Origin: Armatimonadota bacterium
GTDB taxonomy: Bacteria > Armatimonadota > JAAZEB01
Direction: 5' to 3'
Assembly (NCBI GenBank): GCA_012512505.1
Contig: JAAZEB010000051.1
Location: 1-45,403, forward strand
DNA length: 45,403 bases
Both the position numbers and the translations under genes were made by a program. Positions 1 to 7,622 of this stretch are shown here, piece by piece (the first letter of the stretch is position 1; each line of letters begins with the position of its first letter). The notes under the pieces were generated by a model, which had not been told where the DNA came from, did not search any database, and worked only from the letters and a program-made list of their open reading frames with translations.

Positions 1-283
1 CACGTTACTATTGCCTGGATAGCGCGTGTAGCGCCCGGCTTCACCGCCGGGCGAGGATTGAAACCACAATCCCCGCGTCACTGATCGTTCGCGGGGAGAG
101 TAGCGCCCGGCTTCACCGCCGGGCGAGGATTGAAACGTGGGGAGGCAGGCTAATCGGGGGAACCCCTAACAAGGTAGCGCCCGGCTTCACCGCCGGGCGG
201 GGGATGAAACAAGGGTGAGGGCTGCACCCAAGTGGAGCAATCCTGGGTTGCGCCTGGGTTCACCGTTGGGCGGGGGATCGCGG
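1..283 (+). CRISPR. Trailer end of a CRISPR array (four repeats, last one decayed)
   Basis: Three 37-nt repeats lie at 28-64, 100-136 and 174-210. Each contains an 8-bp stem (CGCCCGGC/GCCGGGCG) around TTCACC. The first two are identical and end in ATTGAAAC, a common 3' end of type I and III repeats. The third has three substitutions near its 3' end. A fourth copy at 247-283 matches the third at about 27 of 37 positions, shares its three substitutions and has lost the terminal GAAAC. Spacers are 35, 37 and 36 nt (65-99, 137-173, 211-246), and bases 1-27 look like part of another spacer. The decay at the right and the 3' handle both say the leader and any cas genes lie to the left, outside the window. 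Confidence 0.93.
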
Positions 284-333
284 GCAGCTCCTTGGCCCCG
301 GTCCGGCTGGCTTTGGCGGCGCGGCCTACTCGC

Positions 334-2532
334 TCACCCACCGGACTGGCGCACGCGGAAGGTGATGCGCCGCGTGGGTTCCACGTTGCCGGGGGCATCC
401 AGCCCGCGGGTGCGTCCGCCCTGGGTTTCGTAGAAGAACCGACCGCAGCGGTCCACCGAGCGAAACTGCAGGACGTGCTCACCAGGCAGCGCCACTCGAA
501 TCGGGCCGGTATACTCGGTCCAGGCGCCGCCGTCCAGGGCATACTCGGTGCGCGCCACGCCAAAGCCGCCCGGCCGATCCTCGGCAACAAGGGCGATCTC
601 CACCGGCGCCGGGTAGGCATCCCCTACCGGCTCGGCGCTGAAGAAGGGCGTGGTGGCCGGTGGGTCGTCATCCAGGCGCCACTCGTCGTCGAAGTAGCCG
701 GCCTCCAGGTAAGTCTCGGGGAGGTAGACGAACGGCGCCTGCACCGTGCGCGCCGGCTCGCGGGCGGAGTTCCAGACCACGTAGTCCGGCCAGTAGAACG
801 GCAGCGCCTCCAGGTCTTTCCCCACCGCGCCGCCCGGGTGTCGGTAGGGATCGATGCGGCTGGAGAGGTAGCCGCGGCTCACCACCACGTAGCGCTGCGG
901 GTTCAGCGGGTTGGGGGCGATGAACACGTAGTTCACCGTCGGGCCGGTGTAAAGCCGGCTCCCCAGGCGCACGCCGTTCTCCTGCAGGCGGATCGGCAGC
1001 GCGTCGGCGATCTGGGCGATGAGGTGGTGCGTCTGGGCGTCGCCGAAAAGGACCAGGTTGGCGCCGGAAAGCTGCTCGTCGGTCACCGTGGTGTCCGGGA
1101 TCGGGGTCAGCAGCGGCTGGGTCTCGGGGATGTAGGCGCCTGCTTTTGCCGGGTAGGGCGGCTCCCACCAGTTGTCGCGGCGCTCCTTGGGCGTCTGCCA
1201 GCTCCAGTGCGCCACCATCCAGTGGTTCCACTCGGCACAGAAGCGGAGGGCATCGCGCCGGTTGCGCTCCGTCTCCGCGCGGCTGCCGGCCGTGCCGTAG
1301 GTAACCACGAAACGCGAGAGGAAGGCATCGTGAAGCGGCCCCTGGAGGCCGTGCCGCTTACGCACCGCCGGGAGCGCGGCGTCATCCGCCGGCTGCCAGC
1401 CCACAATCCGATAGCCGGCGTCCATCTGCGCCGCGATCGTCAAGTCGCCGCCAGGCACCCCTTGGTAGGAGAGGAGGCCATTGGTGTAGACGGTCACCGG
1501 CCCGGAGAGGTCCACCGGGTTCTCCTCAGCCAGCAAGGTGTAGCGCGCGACGTTGCTGGCCTCCACCTCGATCGTGCTCCCCACCGCGCGCGCCGCCAGC
1601 CGCGCCCACTGCAGGTTCGAGCGCAGGGCATCGAGACGCAGCCAGTAGCCACGGTTGTACTTCAGCGTGTTCGTGACGTAGACGGGAGCGGGCGGTCGGC
1701 GCACGCGCACCTTCGTCCGAAAGTAGTTGTAGACCTCCTCGATGTCGTAGCCGGCCCCGTGCCCGCCCCAGTCGCCCCGGGCGGTGTAGCCGGTGTAGCC
1801 AAACTCCTGCAGGCGCTGCACGATCTGCTCGGCGTTGGAGGGCGGGTTGACGTAATCCCAAGTGCCGTAGCCGATGAGCAGCCAGACGTACTTCGCGTTC
1901 TCCACCTGCCAGAGGGAGGAAGCCGTCTCCAGGAGCGGCCGGCGGGAGGGATCCACGTACTCCGGCAGGCGCGGCGGGTCGGCCTGCTCGTAGAAGTGGC
2001 CGTAGAACTCGCGGTAGTCGGTCCAGCCGGCAATCGGGGCGCCGGCGGTGAAGACGTGGGGAAAGCGCAGCGGCATGCGGAAGGAGCCGTGCCCGCCCAT
2101 CGAGCCGCCGGTCAGGTAGATCCGATCCTCGTCAACGTGGTAGCGCAGCTTCAGGTCGTCCAGAACGCGGAAGAGGTCGTCCTCGCCGATGCCGTCGTAG
2201 TTGTTGCTGCCGCGCCCATCCGGGTGGGCGAGGATCCAGCCGTGGGCGTCCGCCCAGTCCATCTGCCAGGCGCTGAAGCCTGACAGGCGCCCGCCGAACC
2301 CGTGCAGGTGCAGCACCACCGGGTGCAGCACGCCCGGGTCATAAGGGTCGGGCAGGTAGACGCCGTAAGGCTGGTAGGTGCCGTCGATGTCGGAAAGGTA
2401 GTAGTTCACGGCGAAGCCAGGCGTGATGAGCGGCTCCGCGCGCGAGAGGTGGGCGAAGAGCAGCACCGACAGCACCAGCGGTGGGATCCCAGCCAGATAG
2501 CGCATGTGACGATATGGCGACCGCTTCCTCAC
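334..2532 (-). CDS. Secreted alpha/beta-hydrolase esterase (PHB-depolymerase/feruloyl-esterase-like)
   Basis: A 732-residue secreted hydrolase. An N-terminal hydrophobic signal (about 11-32) precedes an alpha/beta-hydrolase domain with an oxyanion-type HGFG (77-80) and a nucleophile elbow GGSMGG with Ser144. Families with this arrangement (PHB depolymerase, LpqC, esterase D-like) hydrolyse carboxylic esters outside the cell. The C-terminal ~80 residues (YALDGGAWTEYTGPI and following) look like the beta-sandwich seen in OmpL47 or chitobiase C-terminal domains, probably for binding a surface or polymer. The central 300 residues are unassigned. GTG at 2532 has GGTGAG 11 nt upstream; an in-frame ATG at 2505 has no well-placed ribosome site but would also leave a signal peptide. 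The gene points toward the CRISPR trailer and ends 50 nt from the decayed repeat. The substrate is unknown. Confidence 0.8.
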   Translation of the reverse strand: MRKRSPYRHMRYLAGIPPLVLSVLLFAHLSRAEPLITPGFAVNYYLSDIDGTYQPYGVYLPDPYDPGVLHPVVLHLHGFGGRLSGFSAWQMDWADAHGWILAHPDGRGSNNYDGIGEDDLFRVLDDLKLRYHVDEDRIYLTGGSMGGHGSFRMPLRFPHVFTAGAPIAGWTDYREFYGHFYEQADPPRLPEYVDPSRRPLLETASSLWQVENAKYVWLLIGYGTWDYVNPPSNAEQIVQRLQEFGYTGYTARGDWGGHGAGYDIEEVYNYFRTKVRVRRPPAPVYVTNTLKYNRGYWLRLDALRSNLQWARLAARAVGSTIEVEASNVARYTLLAEENPVDLSGPVTVYTNGLLSYQGVPGGDLTIAAQMDAGYRIVGWQPADDAALPAVRKRHGLQGPLHDAFLSRFVVTYGTAGSRAETERNRRDALRFCAEWNHWMVAHWSWQTPKERRDNWWEPPYPAKAGAYIPETQPLLTPIPDTTVTDEQLSGANLVLFGDAQTHHLIAQIADALPIRLQENGVRLGSRLYTGPTVNYVFIAPNPLNPQRYVVVSRGYLSSRIDPYRHPGGAVGKDLEALPFYWPDYVVWNSAREPARTVQAPFVYLPETYLEAGYFDDEWRLDDDPPATTPFFSAEPVGDAYPAPVEIALVAEDRPGGFGVARTEYALDGGAWTEYTGPIRVALPGEHVLQFRSVDRCGRFFYETQGGRTRGLDAPGNVEPTRRITFRVRQSGG

Positions 2533-2629
2533 GGCACGTTCATCTCACCAAGCCGGCACCGCCGGCCGGTGCTCCCACCGGATTACCCGGCGCGTCACCC
2601 CATAGTCACCCGCCGCGGCGCGCGCTGGC

Positions 2630-3511
2630 CTACGCCACGCCGCCTTGCAGGCCGCGCAGCTCGCGGTAGAGGATCACATAGCCGATGTGGTAGATCGGGG
2701 CGGTGACCACGATGCCGACGCCGCAGGCGAGGATGCCCAGGCTGGAAAGCAGGGCCAGCACCAGGAGGCACGCAAAGAGCATCAGGCGGTGCCCTTTGGT
2801 GCTTTCCCAGCTCGACCGCACCGCATCCAGCGCGCCATAGCCGCGGTCGACAATCTCCATCCAGGTGAGGCTGAGCGCCGCGGCGGCGACAAACGCCCCG
2901 ATGATCAGCACGAACACCCCGACGAACACCGCCAGGTAGACCAGGAGCGTGGCCCCCACGAAGGTGAAGTAGTGCCGGTAGCCGCGGAACAAGGCCCCCA
3001 GATCAGAGCTTCCCCGCGTCATCAGCTCGTGGGTAACGTAGAGCGGGCCCCAGTAAAGGGGCAGCAGGACCAGGTTGGCGATCTGAATCGCCACCTTGAA
3101 GCCCGGCGGCGGCTCCGTGGGCAGTGGCCAGCGGCCGCTGGCCACCAGGCTCCCGGCCATGGTGAAGAAGAGCGTGGCGTATACCAAACCCAGGATCAGC
3201 AGCGTCACCGTGCTGCTGCCGATCAGCAGGCCCGCGTTCGCCTTCATCACGTTCCAGGACTCGGTGAGGACCGCCCCCAGGTCCAGTTGGCCGCTGGGCA
3301 GTGCCAGCAGGCCCCCCTCCCCTGTCTCAGGGAATTTGGCCGCGGCGGCCGGCCCCGCCTCTCCCGACGCCGCTACTGTCGCCGGCTCGCCCGGCACGGC
3401 GGGCGCGGTGATCGGGGTCCGGCAATAGGGGCACGGTCCCGTGGTGTCCCGCGCCGTATCCGGTGCCGAGACACGCTGACCACAGGCGGGGCAATCAAAC
3501 TCTATTGGCAT
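2630..3511 (-). CDS. Zinc-ribbon multi-pass membrane protein
   Basis: A 293-residue protein. The N-terminus carries a short zinc ribbon: two CxxC pairs at Cys7/Cys10 and Cys27/Cys30. An Ala/Pro-rich linker (about 35-70) follows, then an integral membrane region with roughly five or six hydrophobic helices between residues 95 and 280. This is the layout of DUF975/YciC-like or GYF/zinc-ribbon membrane proteins whose function is not known. ATG at 3511 has GGGAGGT six bases upstream, a strong ribosome site. It is divergent from the sugar isomerase-like gene, with 106 nt between the two starts, and the preceding esterase lies 97 nt downstream on the same strand. I infer an inner-membrane location and cannot propose a substrate. 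Confidence 0.72.
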   Translation of the reverse strand: MPIEFDCPACGQRVSAPDTARDTTGPCPYCRTPITAPAVPGEPATVAASGEAGPAAAAKFPETGEGGLLALPSGQLDLGAVLTESWNVMKANAGLLIGSSTVTLLILGLVYATLFFTMAGSLVASGRWPLPTEPPPGFKVAIQIANLVLLPLYWGPLYVTHELMTRGSSDLGALFRGYRHYFTFVGATLLVYLAVFVGVFVLIIGAFVAAAALSLTWMEIVDRGYGALDAVRSSWESTKGHRLMLFACLLVLALLSSLGILACGVGIVVTAPIYHIGYVILYRELRGLQGGVA

Positions 3512-3537
3512 GCGGTACCTCCCGGCCGTTCAGGCAC

Positions 3538-3566
3538 AGGATTCCCCGGCCCGGCAGCGGAATCCT
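3538..3566. promoter_or_regulatory. Inverted repeat in the divergent spacer
   Basis: AGGATTCC (3538-3545) and GGAATCCT (3559-3566) form an 8-bp inverted repeat separated by 13 nt. It sits between the divergent starts at 3511 and 3618. It could be an operator for a dimeric regulator or a short RNA hairpin; nothing in the window names the regulator. Confidence 0.3.
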
Positions 3567-3617
3567 CCTGATGGGTGGCGAGCGCGGCACCGCGAGGCCG
3601 CCGAGGAAGGCTTCTGG

Positions 3618-4445
3618 ATGAAAACAAGCATCGGCTGCAACACGCTCTATCCTGCCGGCCGGCTGACCAGCGAGGGGCAGTTCACGCTGCCGCACCAGCT
3701 CCGCGCCCTGGAGGTGATCGCCGAGGCGGGGTTCGACGCCGTCGAGTTCTCGCACGCCGGGCACCTGACGCCGGAGGAGCTGCAGCAGGTCGCGGCGCAC
3801 GCGCGCGCCCTCGGGTTGGTGCCGTGGTCAGTTCACGCCTGGCGGCCACTGGCAGCCACCGCGGCCGATGTCGAGACCACCCTCGCCGATTACCGCGTCG
3901 CCGCGCAGACGGCGCACCTCCTCGGCGTGCGCGTGGTGGTGGTCCACAGCGGCGGAACGATGGCGCCGGCCGGCCTGTCGGAACGCCGGAGCGCCAACAG
4001 TGAGTGCTTGCGGGCGCTGGCGGAGTGGGTGGGTCCGAAGGTGGTGGTCGCGGTGGAGAACATGAGCGCGCGCGCCGACTGGGAGTTCATCATCGAACTG
4101 GTAGACGCCTGCCCGCTGCCGAACGTCGGCCTGAACCTCGATACCGGGCACGCCCACCTGGGTGACCTCGGCGTCGTCAACGCGATCCGGATGGCCGGCG
4201 GCCGCCTGCGCACCACGCACCTGCAAGACAACCTCGGGCAGCAAGACAACCACCTGCCGCCGGGCCAGGGCACGATCCGCTGGGAGGAGGCCCTGGCCGC
4301 CTTCCGCGAGGTCGGCTACACCGGGTGTTACCTGGTGGAGCTCTCCGACTGCCCGATCGGCCGCGAGCCGGACACCGTGGGCGACACGCGCCGTGCCGCG
4401 GAGAACCTGCGGGCGCTGCTCGCGCAGGCGGGGATAGACCGCTGA
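3618..4445 (+). CDS. Sugar phosphate isomerase/epimerase-like TIM-barrel protein
   Basis: A 275-residue xylose-isomerase-like (AP endonuclease 2 fold) TIM barrel. The family's metal-ligand pattern is visible in order: the Glu of VAVENMSA, Asp and His of NLDTGHAHLGD, His of TTHLQDN, and the Glu of YLVELSDC near the end. Members isomerise or epimerise sugars, keto-sugars or inosose-type compounds in the cytoplasm. There is no signal peptide. I chose ATG at 3618 over the upstream in-frame ATG at 3510 because AGGAAGG sits eight bases upstream and homology begins here; the longer reading would overlap the divergent gene's start codon. The PHP-domain gene follows after 31 nt, so the two are probably co-transcribed. 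The exact substrate cannot be assigned. Confidence 0.85.
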   Translation: MKTSIGCNTLYPAGRLTSEGQFTLPHQLRALEVIAEAGFDAVEFSHAGHLTPEELQQVAAHARALGLVPWSVHAWRPLAATAADVETTLADYRVAAQTAHLLGVRVVVVHSGGTMAPAGLSERRSANSECLRALAEWVGPKVVVAVENMSARADWEFIIELVDACPLPNVGLNLDTGHAHLGDLGVVNAIRMAGGRLRTTHLQDNLGQQDNHLPPGQGTIRWEEALAAFREVGYTGCYLVELSDCPIGREPDTVGDTRRAAENLRALLAQAGIDR

Positions 4446-4476
4446 CAACACCTGCTACCGTGGGAAAGGCCATGGA

Positions 4477-5817
4477 ATGAATGATCAGAACGCCCTGGAG
4501 CTGAAGCTGGATGCTTTCGCGGCGCCGGAGCGGCGCGAGGCGCTGCAGGCCCTGGCGGCGCTGCCACTGCCTGCCCCCCCGCCAGTGGAGAACGTCAACC
4601 TCCACTTCCACTCCTTCTTCTCTTACAACGCCGCGGGGTGGTCGCCATCGCACATCGCCTGGGCCGCGCACCGCGCCGGCCTCTATGCCGCCGGCCTGTG
4701 CGACTTCGACGTGCTCGACGGCCTGGAGGAGTTCCTGCAGGCGGGCGAGCTCCTGGGCCTGCGCTGCACGGTGAACCTGGAGACGCGCGTCTACCTGAAG
4801 GAGTACGCCGAGGCGGAGATCACCTCGCCGGGCGAGCCGGGCGTCACCTACATCATGGGGGCCGGCTTCGCCCACCTGCCCGCGGCGGGGACGGAGCAGG
4901 CCGCCGGCCTGGCGGACTACCGCGCCCGCGCCCAGGCGCGCAACCTGGACCTGGTGGCGCGCATCAACCCGCACGTGCCGGCCATCGCCCTGGAGTACGA
5001 GCGCGACGTGCTGCCGCTGACGCCGCAGGGCGCGCCCACGGAGCGCCATATCGTGAAGGCTTACCTGAACCGCTCACAGGCGGTCTACGGCACCCCCGAG
5101 CGCGTGGCGGCGTTTTGGGCGGAGATCCTGGGCAAGCCGGCCGCCGACGTGCAGGCGATGCTGGGCACGCCGAAGATGGAGGAGGCGGTTCGCAGCAGGC
5201 TGGTGAAGCGGGGCGGCCTCGGCTACGTGCAGCCCTCGGTGGACACTTTCCCGCCGGCGGATGACTTCATCGCCTGGGTGACCGCCTGCGGGGCGATCCC
5301 GATGATCACCTGGTTGGACGGCACCACCGACGGGGAGAAGGATGGTCGGGCGCTGCTGGAGTGCCTGTGCGCCAAGGGCGCCCGGGCGCTGAACATCATC
5401 CCGGACCGCAACTGGAACCTCGCCGACGCGGACGCCCGGGCGGTGAAGGTGGCGAACCTGCGCGCCATCGTCGCCGCGGCCGACGACCTGGGCCTGCCGA
5501 TCAACATTGGCACCGAGATGAACCGCGACGGGCTTCCGTTCGTAGACGACCTCTCCGGGCCGGTGCTGCGCGAGTTCAAGGAGAGCTTCCTGCGCGGGGC
5601 GCAGATCCTGGTCGGGCACTCGATCTTGCTGCGCTACGCCGGCGTCTCCTACACCACCTCCGAGGAGCCCCTGCCGGCCCGAAACGCCTTCTTCGCGTCG
5701 GTGGGCGCCCTGCCGCCGCTGACCGCTCCCGTCGCCGCGAAGCTGCGTGCCCTGGGCCCCGAGAAGGCCCTGACGGCGATCCACGACGCGGCAGCCCGGG
5801 GAAGCTGGCAAGCCTGA
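4477..5817 (+). CDS. PHP-domain metal-dependent hydrolase-like protein
   Basis: A 446-residue protein. After about 38 residues it opens a PHP domain: NLHFHSFFSY gives His43 and His45 of the HxH metal motif. CDFDVLDGLEEF follows where PHP phosphoesterases usually have an Asp-His pair, so the site looks modified. Further potential ligands include the Glu of NLETRVY and the His of VGHSILLRY. PHP proteins are usually phosphoesterases (histidinol phosphatase, polymerase-associated domains), but this long form is not one I can name. There is no signal peptide. ATG at 4477 follows GGGAAAGG. It lies 31 nt downstream of the isomerase-like gene on the same strand, which suggests a shared sugar or polyol pathway (inference). 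Confidence 0.72.
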   Translation: MNDQNALELKLDAFAAPERREALQALAALPLPAPPPVENVNLHFHSFFSYNAAGWSPSHIAWAAHRAGLYAAGLCDFDVLDGLEEFLQAGELLGLRCTVNLETRVYLKEYAEAEITSPGEPGVTYIMGAGFAHLPAAGTEQAAGLADYRARAQARNLDLVARINPHVPAIALEYERDVLPLTPQGAPTERHIVKAYLNRSQAVYGTPERVAAFWAEILGKPAADVQAMLGTPKMEEAVRSRLVKRGGLGYVQPSVDTFPPADDFIAWVTACGAIPMITWLDGTTDGEKDGRALLECLCAKGARALNIIPDRNWNLADADARAVKVANLRAIVAAADDLGLPINIGTEMNRDGLPFVDDLSGPVLREFKESFLRGAQILVGHSILLRYAGVSYTTSEEPLPARNAFFASVGALPPLTAPVAAKLRALGPEKALTAIHDAAARGSWQA

Positions 5818-5951
5818 ACCATCAACGAATGCCCGACCGCTGGCGCGATTGCCAACCGGCTCGTTGGGAGGGCGGCAAGGCGGCAAGAGAGCCGCCGAGC
5901 CGCTCTTCCTGATCCGGGGTGGTGCCCTCCGCCAGGCCAGAGGTGGACCGC

Positions 5952-6032
5952 ATGCACCAGGCGTGGTTCAAGTCGGTACCGCTGCAGGTCACACTGTGGA
6001 CCTACCCCTACGTCAAGGAGGGCAACTTCTGA
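5952..6032 (+). CDS. Possible 26-residue small protein or 3' remnant of a lost gene
   Basis: A short reading frame from ATG 5952 to TGA 6032 encodes a 26-residue peptide beginning MHQAWFKSV and ending YPYVKEGNF. It has AGAGGTGG just upstream. Nearly every codon in the frame, and in the ten codons before it, ends in G or C, as in the neighbouring real genes. A 15-bp hairpin follows 37 nt after the stop. The frame is closed by TGA at 5910-5912, so if this is a gene relic only the last ~39 codons survive. The aromatic-rich end looks like a protein C-terminus. I do not recognise a family. Confidence 0.3.
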   Translation: MHQAWFKSVPLQVTLWTYPYVKEGNF

Positions 6033-6068
6033 GAGCGCGGTGGGCGAGCAGCCATGCCCGCCACACAC

Positions 6069-6104
6069 AGGCCGCGGGGCGCATCGCCGTGCGCTCCGCG
6101 GCCT
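6069..6104. terminator. 15-bp GC hairpin between converging genes
   Basis: Bases 6069-6083 pair with 6090-6104 (15 bp, one G-U) around a 6-nt loop. The hairpin lies between the plus-strand PHP gene (and the mini-ORF) and the 3' end of the minus-strand SGNH gene. No T-run follows on either strand. The rest of 5818-6130 holds only a weaker 6-bp hairpin at 5879-5896. Confidence 0.55.
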
Positions 6105-6130
6105 TGGGCGGAACACCCTGGTGATTCGCG

Positions 6131-7543
6131 CTACTCAAAGCACTTCCAGAGCTCCTCGGCGAAGAGGCGGTGGCCCCGGTCATCCGGGTGGTTGATGGTG
6201 TTGTGCAGCAGCGTCATGTAGGGAAGCCCCTCCTTCCAGAGGTGCTCCCAGCGCGCGGAGGCGTCTGCCAGCGCCACGCGGTGCGTCTGGGCGAAGGCGT
6301 GCAGGCCCTTCACGTAGGGGCGACACTCCTGCCCGCGCAGATCCGTCAGGCCCATCCAGTCGGGCCGAACGAAGTGCGGGGTGATCAGGATCACCTCGGC
6401 GCCAAGCGGCGCCAGGCGCTGCAGGATGTCGCTGTAGTGCTGCTCCACCTGCGCCTCGTTGTAGTAGGCGTCGTTGACGAACTCGATGGTCACCAGGTCC
6501 GGCTTGGCGTCGAGGATGCGCTGGAACTTGCAGATCGGCACCCAGGCCTCGGGGAGGGCGCTCTTCTCCGGGTAGCACCACTGGTAGCTGGCGGAGCCGC
6601 CGATGCTGATGTTTTCCACCTCAATCGGCGCGTTGGGGAAGCGCTCGCGCAGGCCGGCGGCGAAGACCTCCACGTAGCACAACTCCGGCTTGCTGGCGGT
6701 GCCGCCGGCGGTCACCGAGTCGCCCCAGCAGACGATCTTCACCGGCTGGCCGGCGCGCAGCTTGGCCATCGTCTTTGGGATGCGTCCCGGGGTGGTGCGC
6801 GTCACCGCCTGCTGTGGGGTCTCCAGGATCGGGTAGATGTCCTCCGGCGCCACCCGAGCGGCGTGGTAGGGCACGAAGACGTGGGCCAGCGTGGCGCAGC
6901 CGGGATCGGCCGGCGGGGGCACCGGCACGCTGATGTGCGGCTCTCCCTGCTTCAACGACACTCGTCCCTTTGGCGAGACCTGGATCGTATCCATCCGCAG
7001 CAGCGAGTAGCGGTAGTCGGCATACACCGTGTCGTCGGCGGTCACGCGGCTCTTCGGCCCCAGGCCGACGTGTGCCCCACCCTGGTCGAGGAGGTAATCT
7101 TCCCCTTCCTGGAGGAGCGCGCCGCCCTTCTCGCGTCGGATCTGCAGCGAGCCGGGCACCAGGGATCCATGCGCCGTCAGCTCCCCGGTGAACGGCCCCC
7201 GCAGGCGGGTGCCCTGGTTCCACCACTTGGGGGCCTCCGGCGACAGTTTCAATGCCTCGTCCTGCACGGTGATGATCGGTGCTGGCGCCACCGGCAGCGT
7301 AACCGCCCGCGTCACTCGCACCAACTGCCGGCCCACGCGGCACTCGCCCGGCGCCACCACCACCGCGGCTCCCTCAGCCGTGATCTCCATCCCCTTAGTC
7401 ACCTGTACCCTCCTGACCCCACCGTCGCGGCGAACGCCGTCCTCGGCAGCGGCCGCCTCTCCCCCGCCGGCCAACACCGGCAGCAGCACGAACAGGGCAG
7501 GCGCCACGTCCCACCCCAAAAACGAACGACGTTGGCTTCTCAT
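6131..7543 (-). CDS. Secreted SGNH/GDSL-type hydrolase
   Basis: A 470-residue secreted esterase-like protein. ATG at 7543 is preceded by GAGGT ten bases upstream and starts a signal peptide (about 1-33); an upstream in-frame GTG at 7582 adds 13 residues without a better ribosome site. The C-terminal half carries the SGNH blocks: GDSVTAGG with the nucleophile Ser, NISIGGSAS, EFVND, and the late DDRGH supplying the Asp and His. SGNH enzymes deacylate carbohydrates, lipids or peptidoglycan. The N-terminal ~240 residues look like a beta-rich accessory domain (VTKGMEITAEGAAVVV...). The aldo/keto reductase gene lies 79 nt upstream on the same strand. Removal of acyl groups from a glycan is plausible but not shown. 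Confidence 0.82.
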   Translation of the reverse strand: MRSQRRSFLGWDVAPALFVLLPVLAGGGEAAAAEDGVRRDGGVRRVQVTKGMEITAEGAAVVVAPGECRVGRQLVRVTRAVTLPVAPAPIITVQDEALKLSPEAPKWWNQGTRLRGPFTGELTAHGSLVPGSLQIRREKGGALLQEGEDYLLDQGGAHVGLGPKSRVTADDTVYADYRYSLLRMDTIQVSPKGRVSLKQGEPHISVPVPPPADPGCATLAHVFVPYHAARVAPEDIYPILETPQQAVTRTTPGRIPKTMAKLRAGQPVKIVCWGDSVTAGGTASKPELCYVEVFAAGLRERFPNAPIEVENISIGGSASYQWCYPEKSALPEAWVPICKFQRILDAKPDLVTIEFVNDAYYNEAQVEQHYSDILQRLAPLGAEVILITPHFVRPDWMGLTDLRGQECRPYVKGLHAFAQTHRVALADASARWEHLWKEGLPYMTLLHNTINHPDDRGHRLFAEELWKCFE

Positions 7544-7622
7544 CGATAGCGATACCTCACCCGCTGCAGTTCGGCCCTCCACGGGACACGCAACACCCCG
7601 TGGATGGTTGATCAGAACACGT

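Noticed and set aside
232-2283. Long plus-strand open frame (683 codons) across the esterase
   Set aside because: It lies opposite a protein with a signal peptide and an intact GxSxG motif. Its translation is Val/Arg/His-rich with no fold signature, as expected for an antisense frame in high-G+C DNA.
5879-5896. GGCGGC/GCCGCC hairpin as terminator of the PHP gene
   Set aside because: Only 6 bp and more than 60 nt from the stop. Such short GC hairpins are expected often in this DNA.
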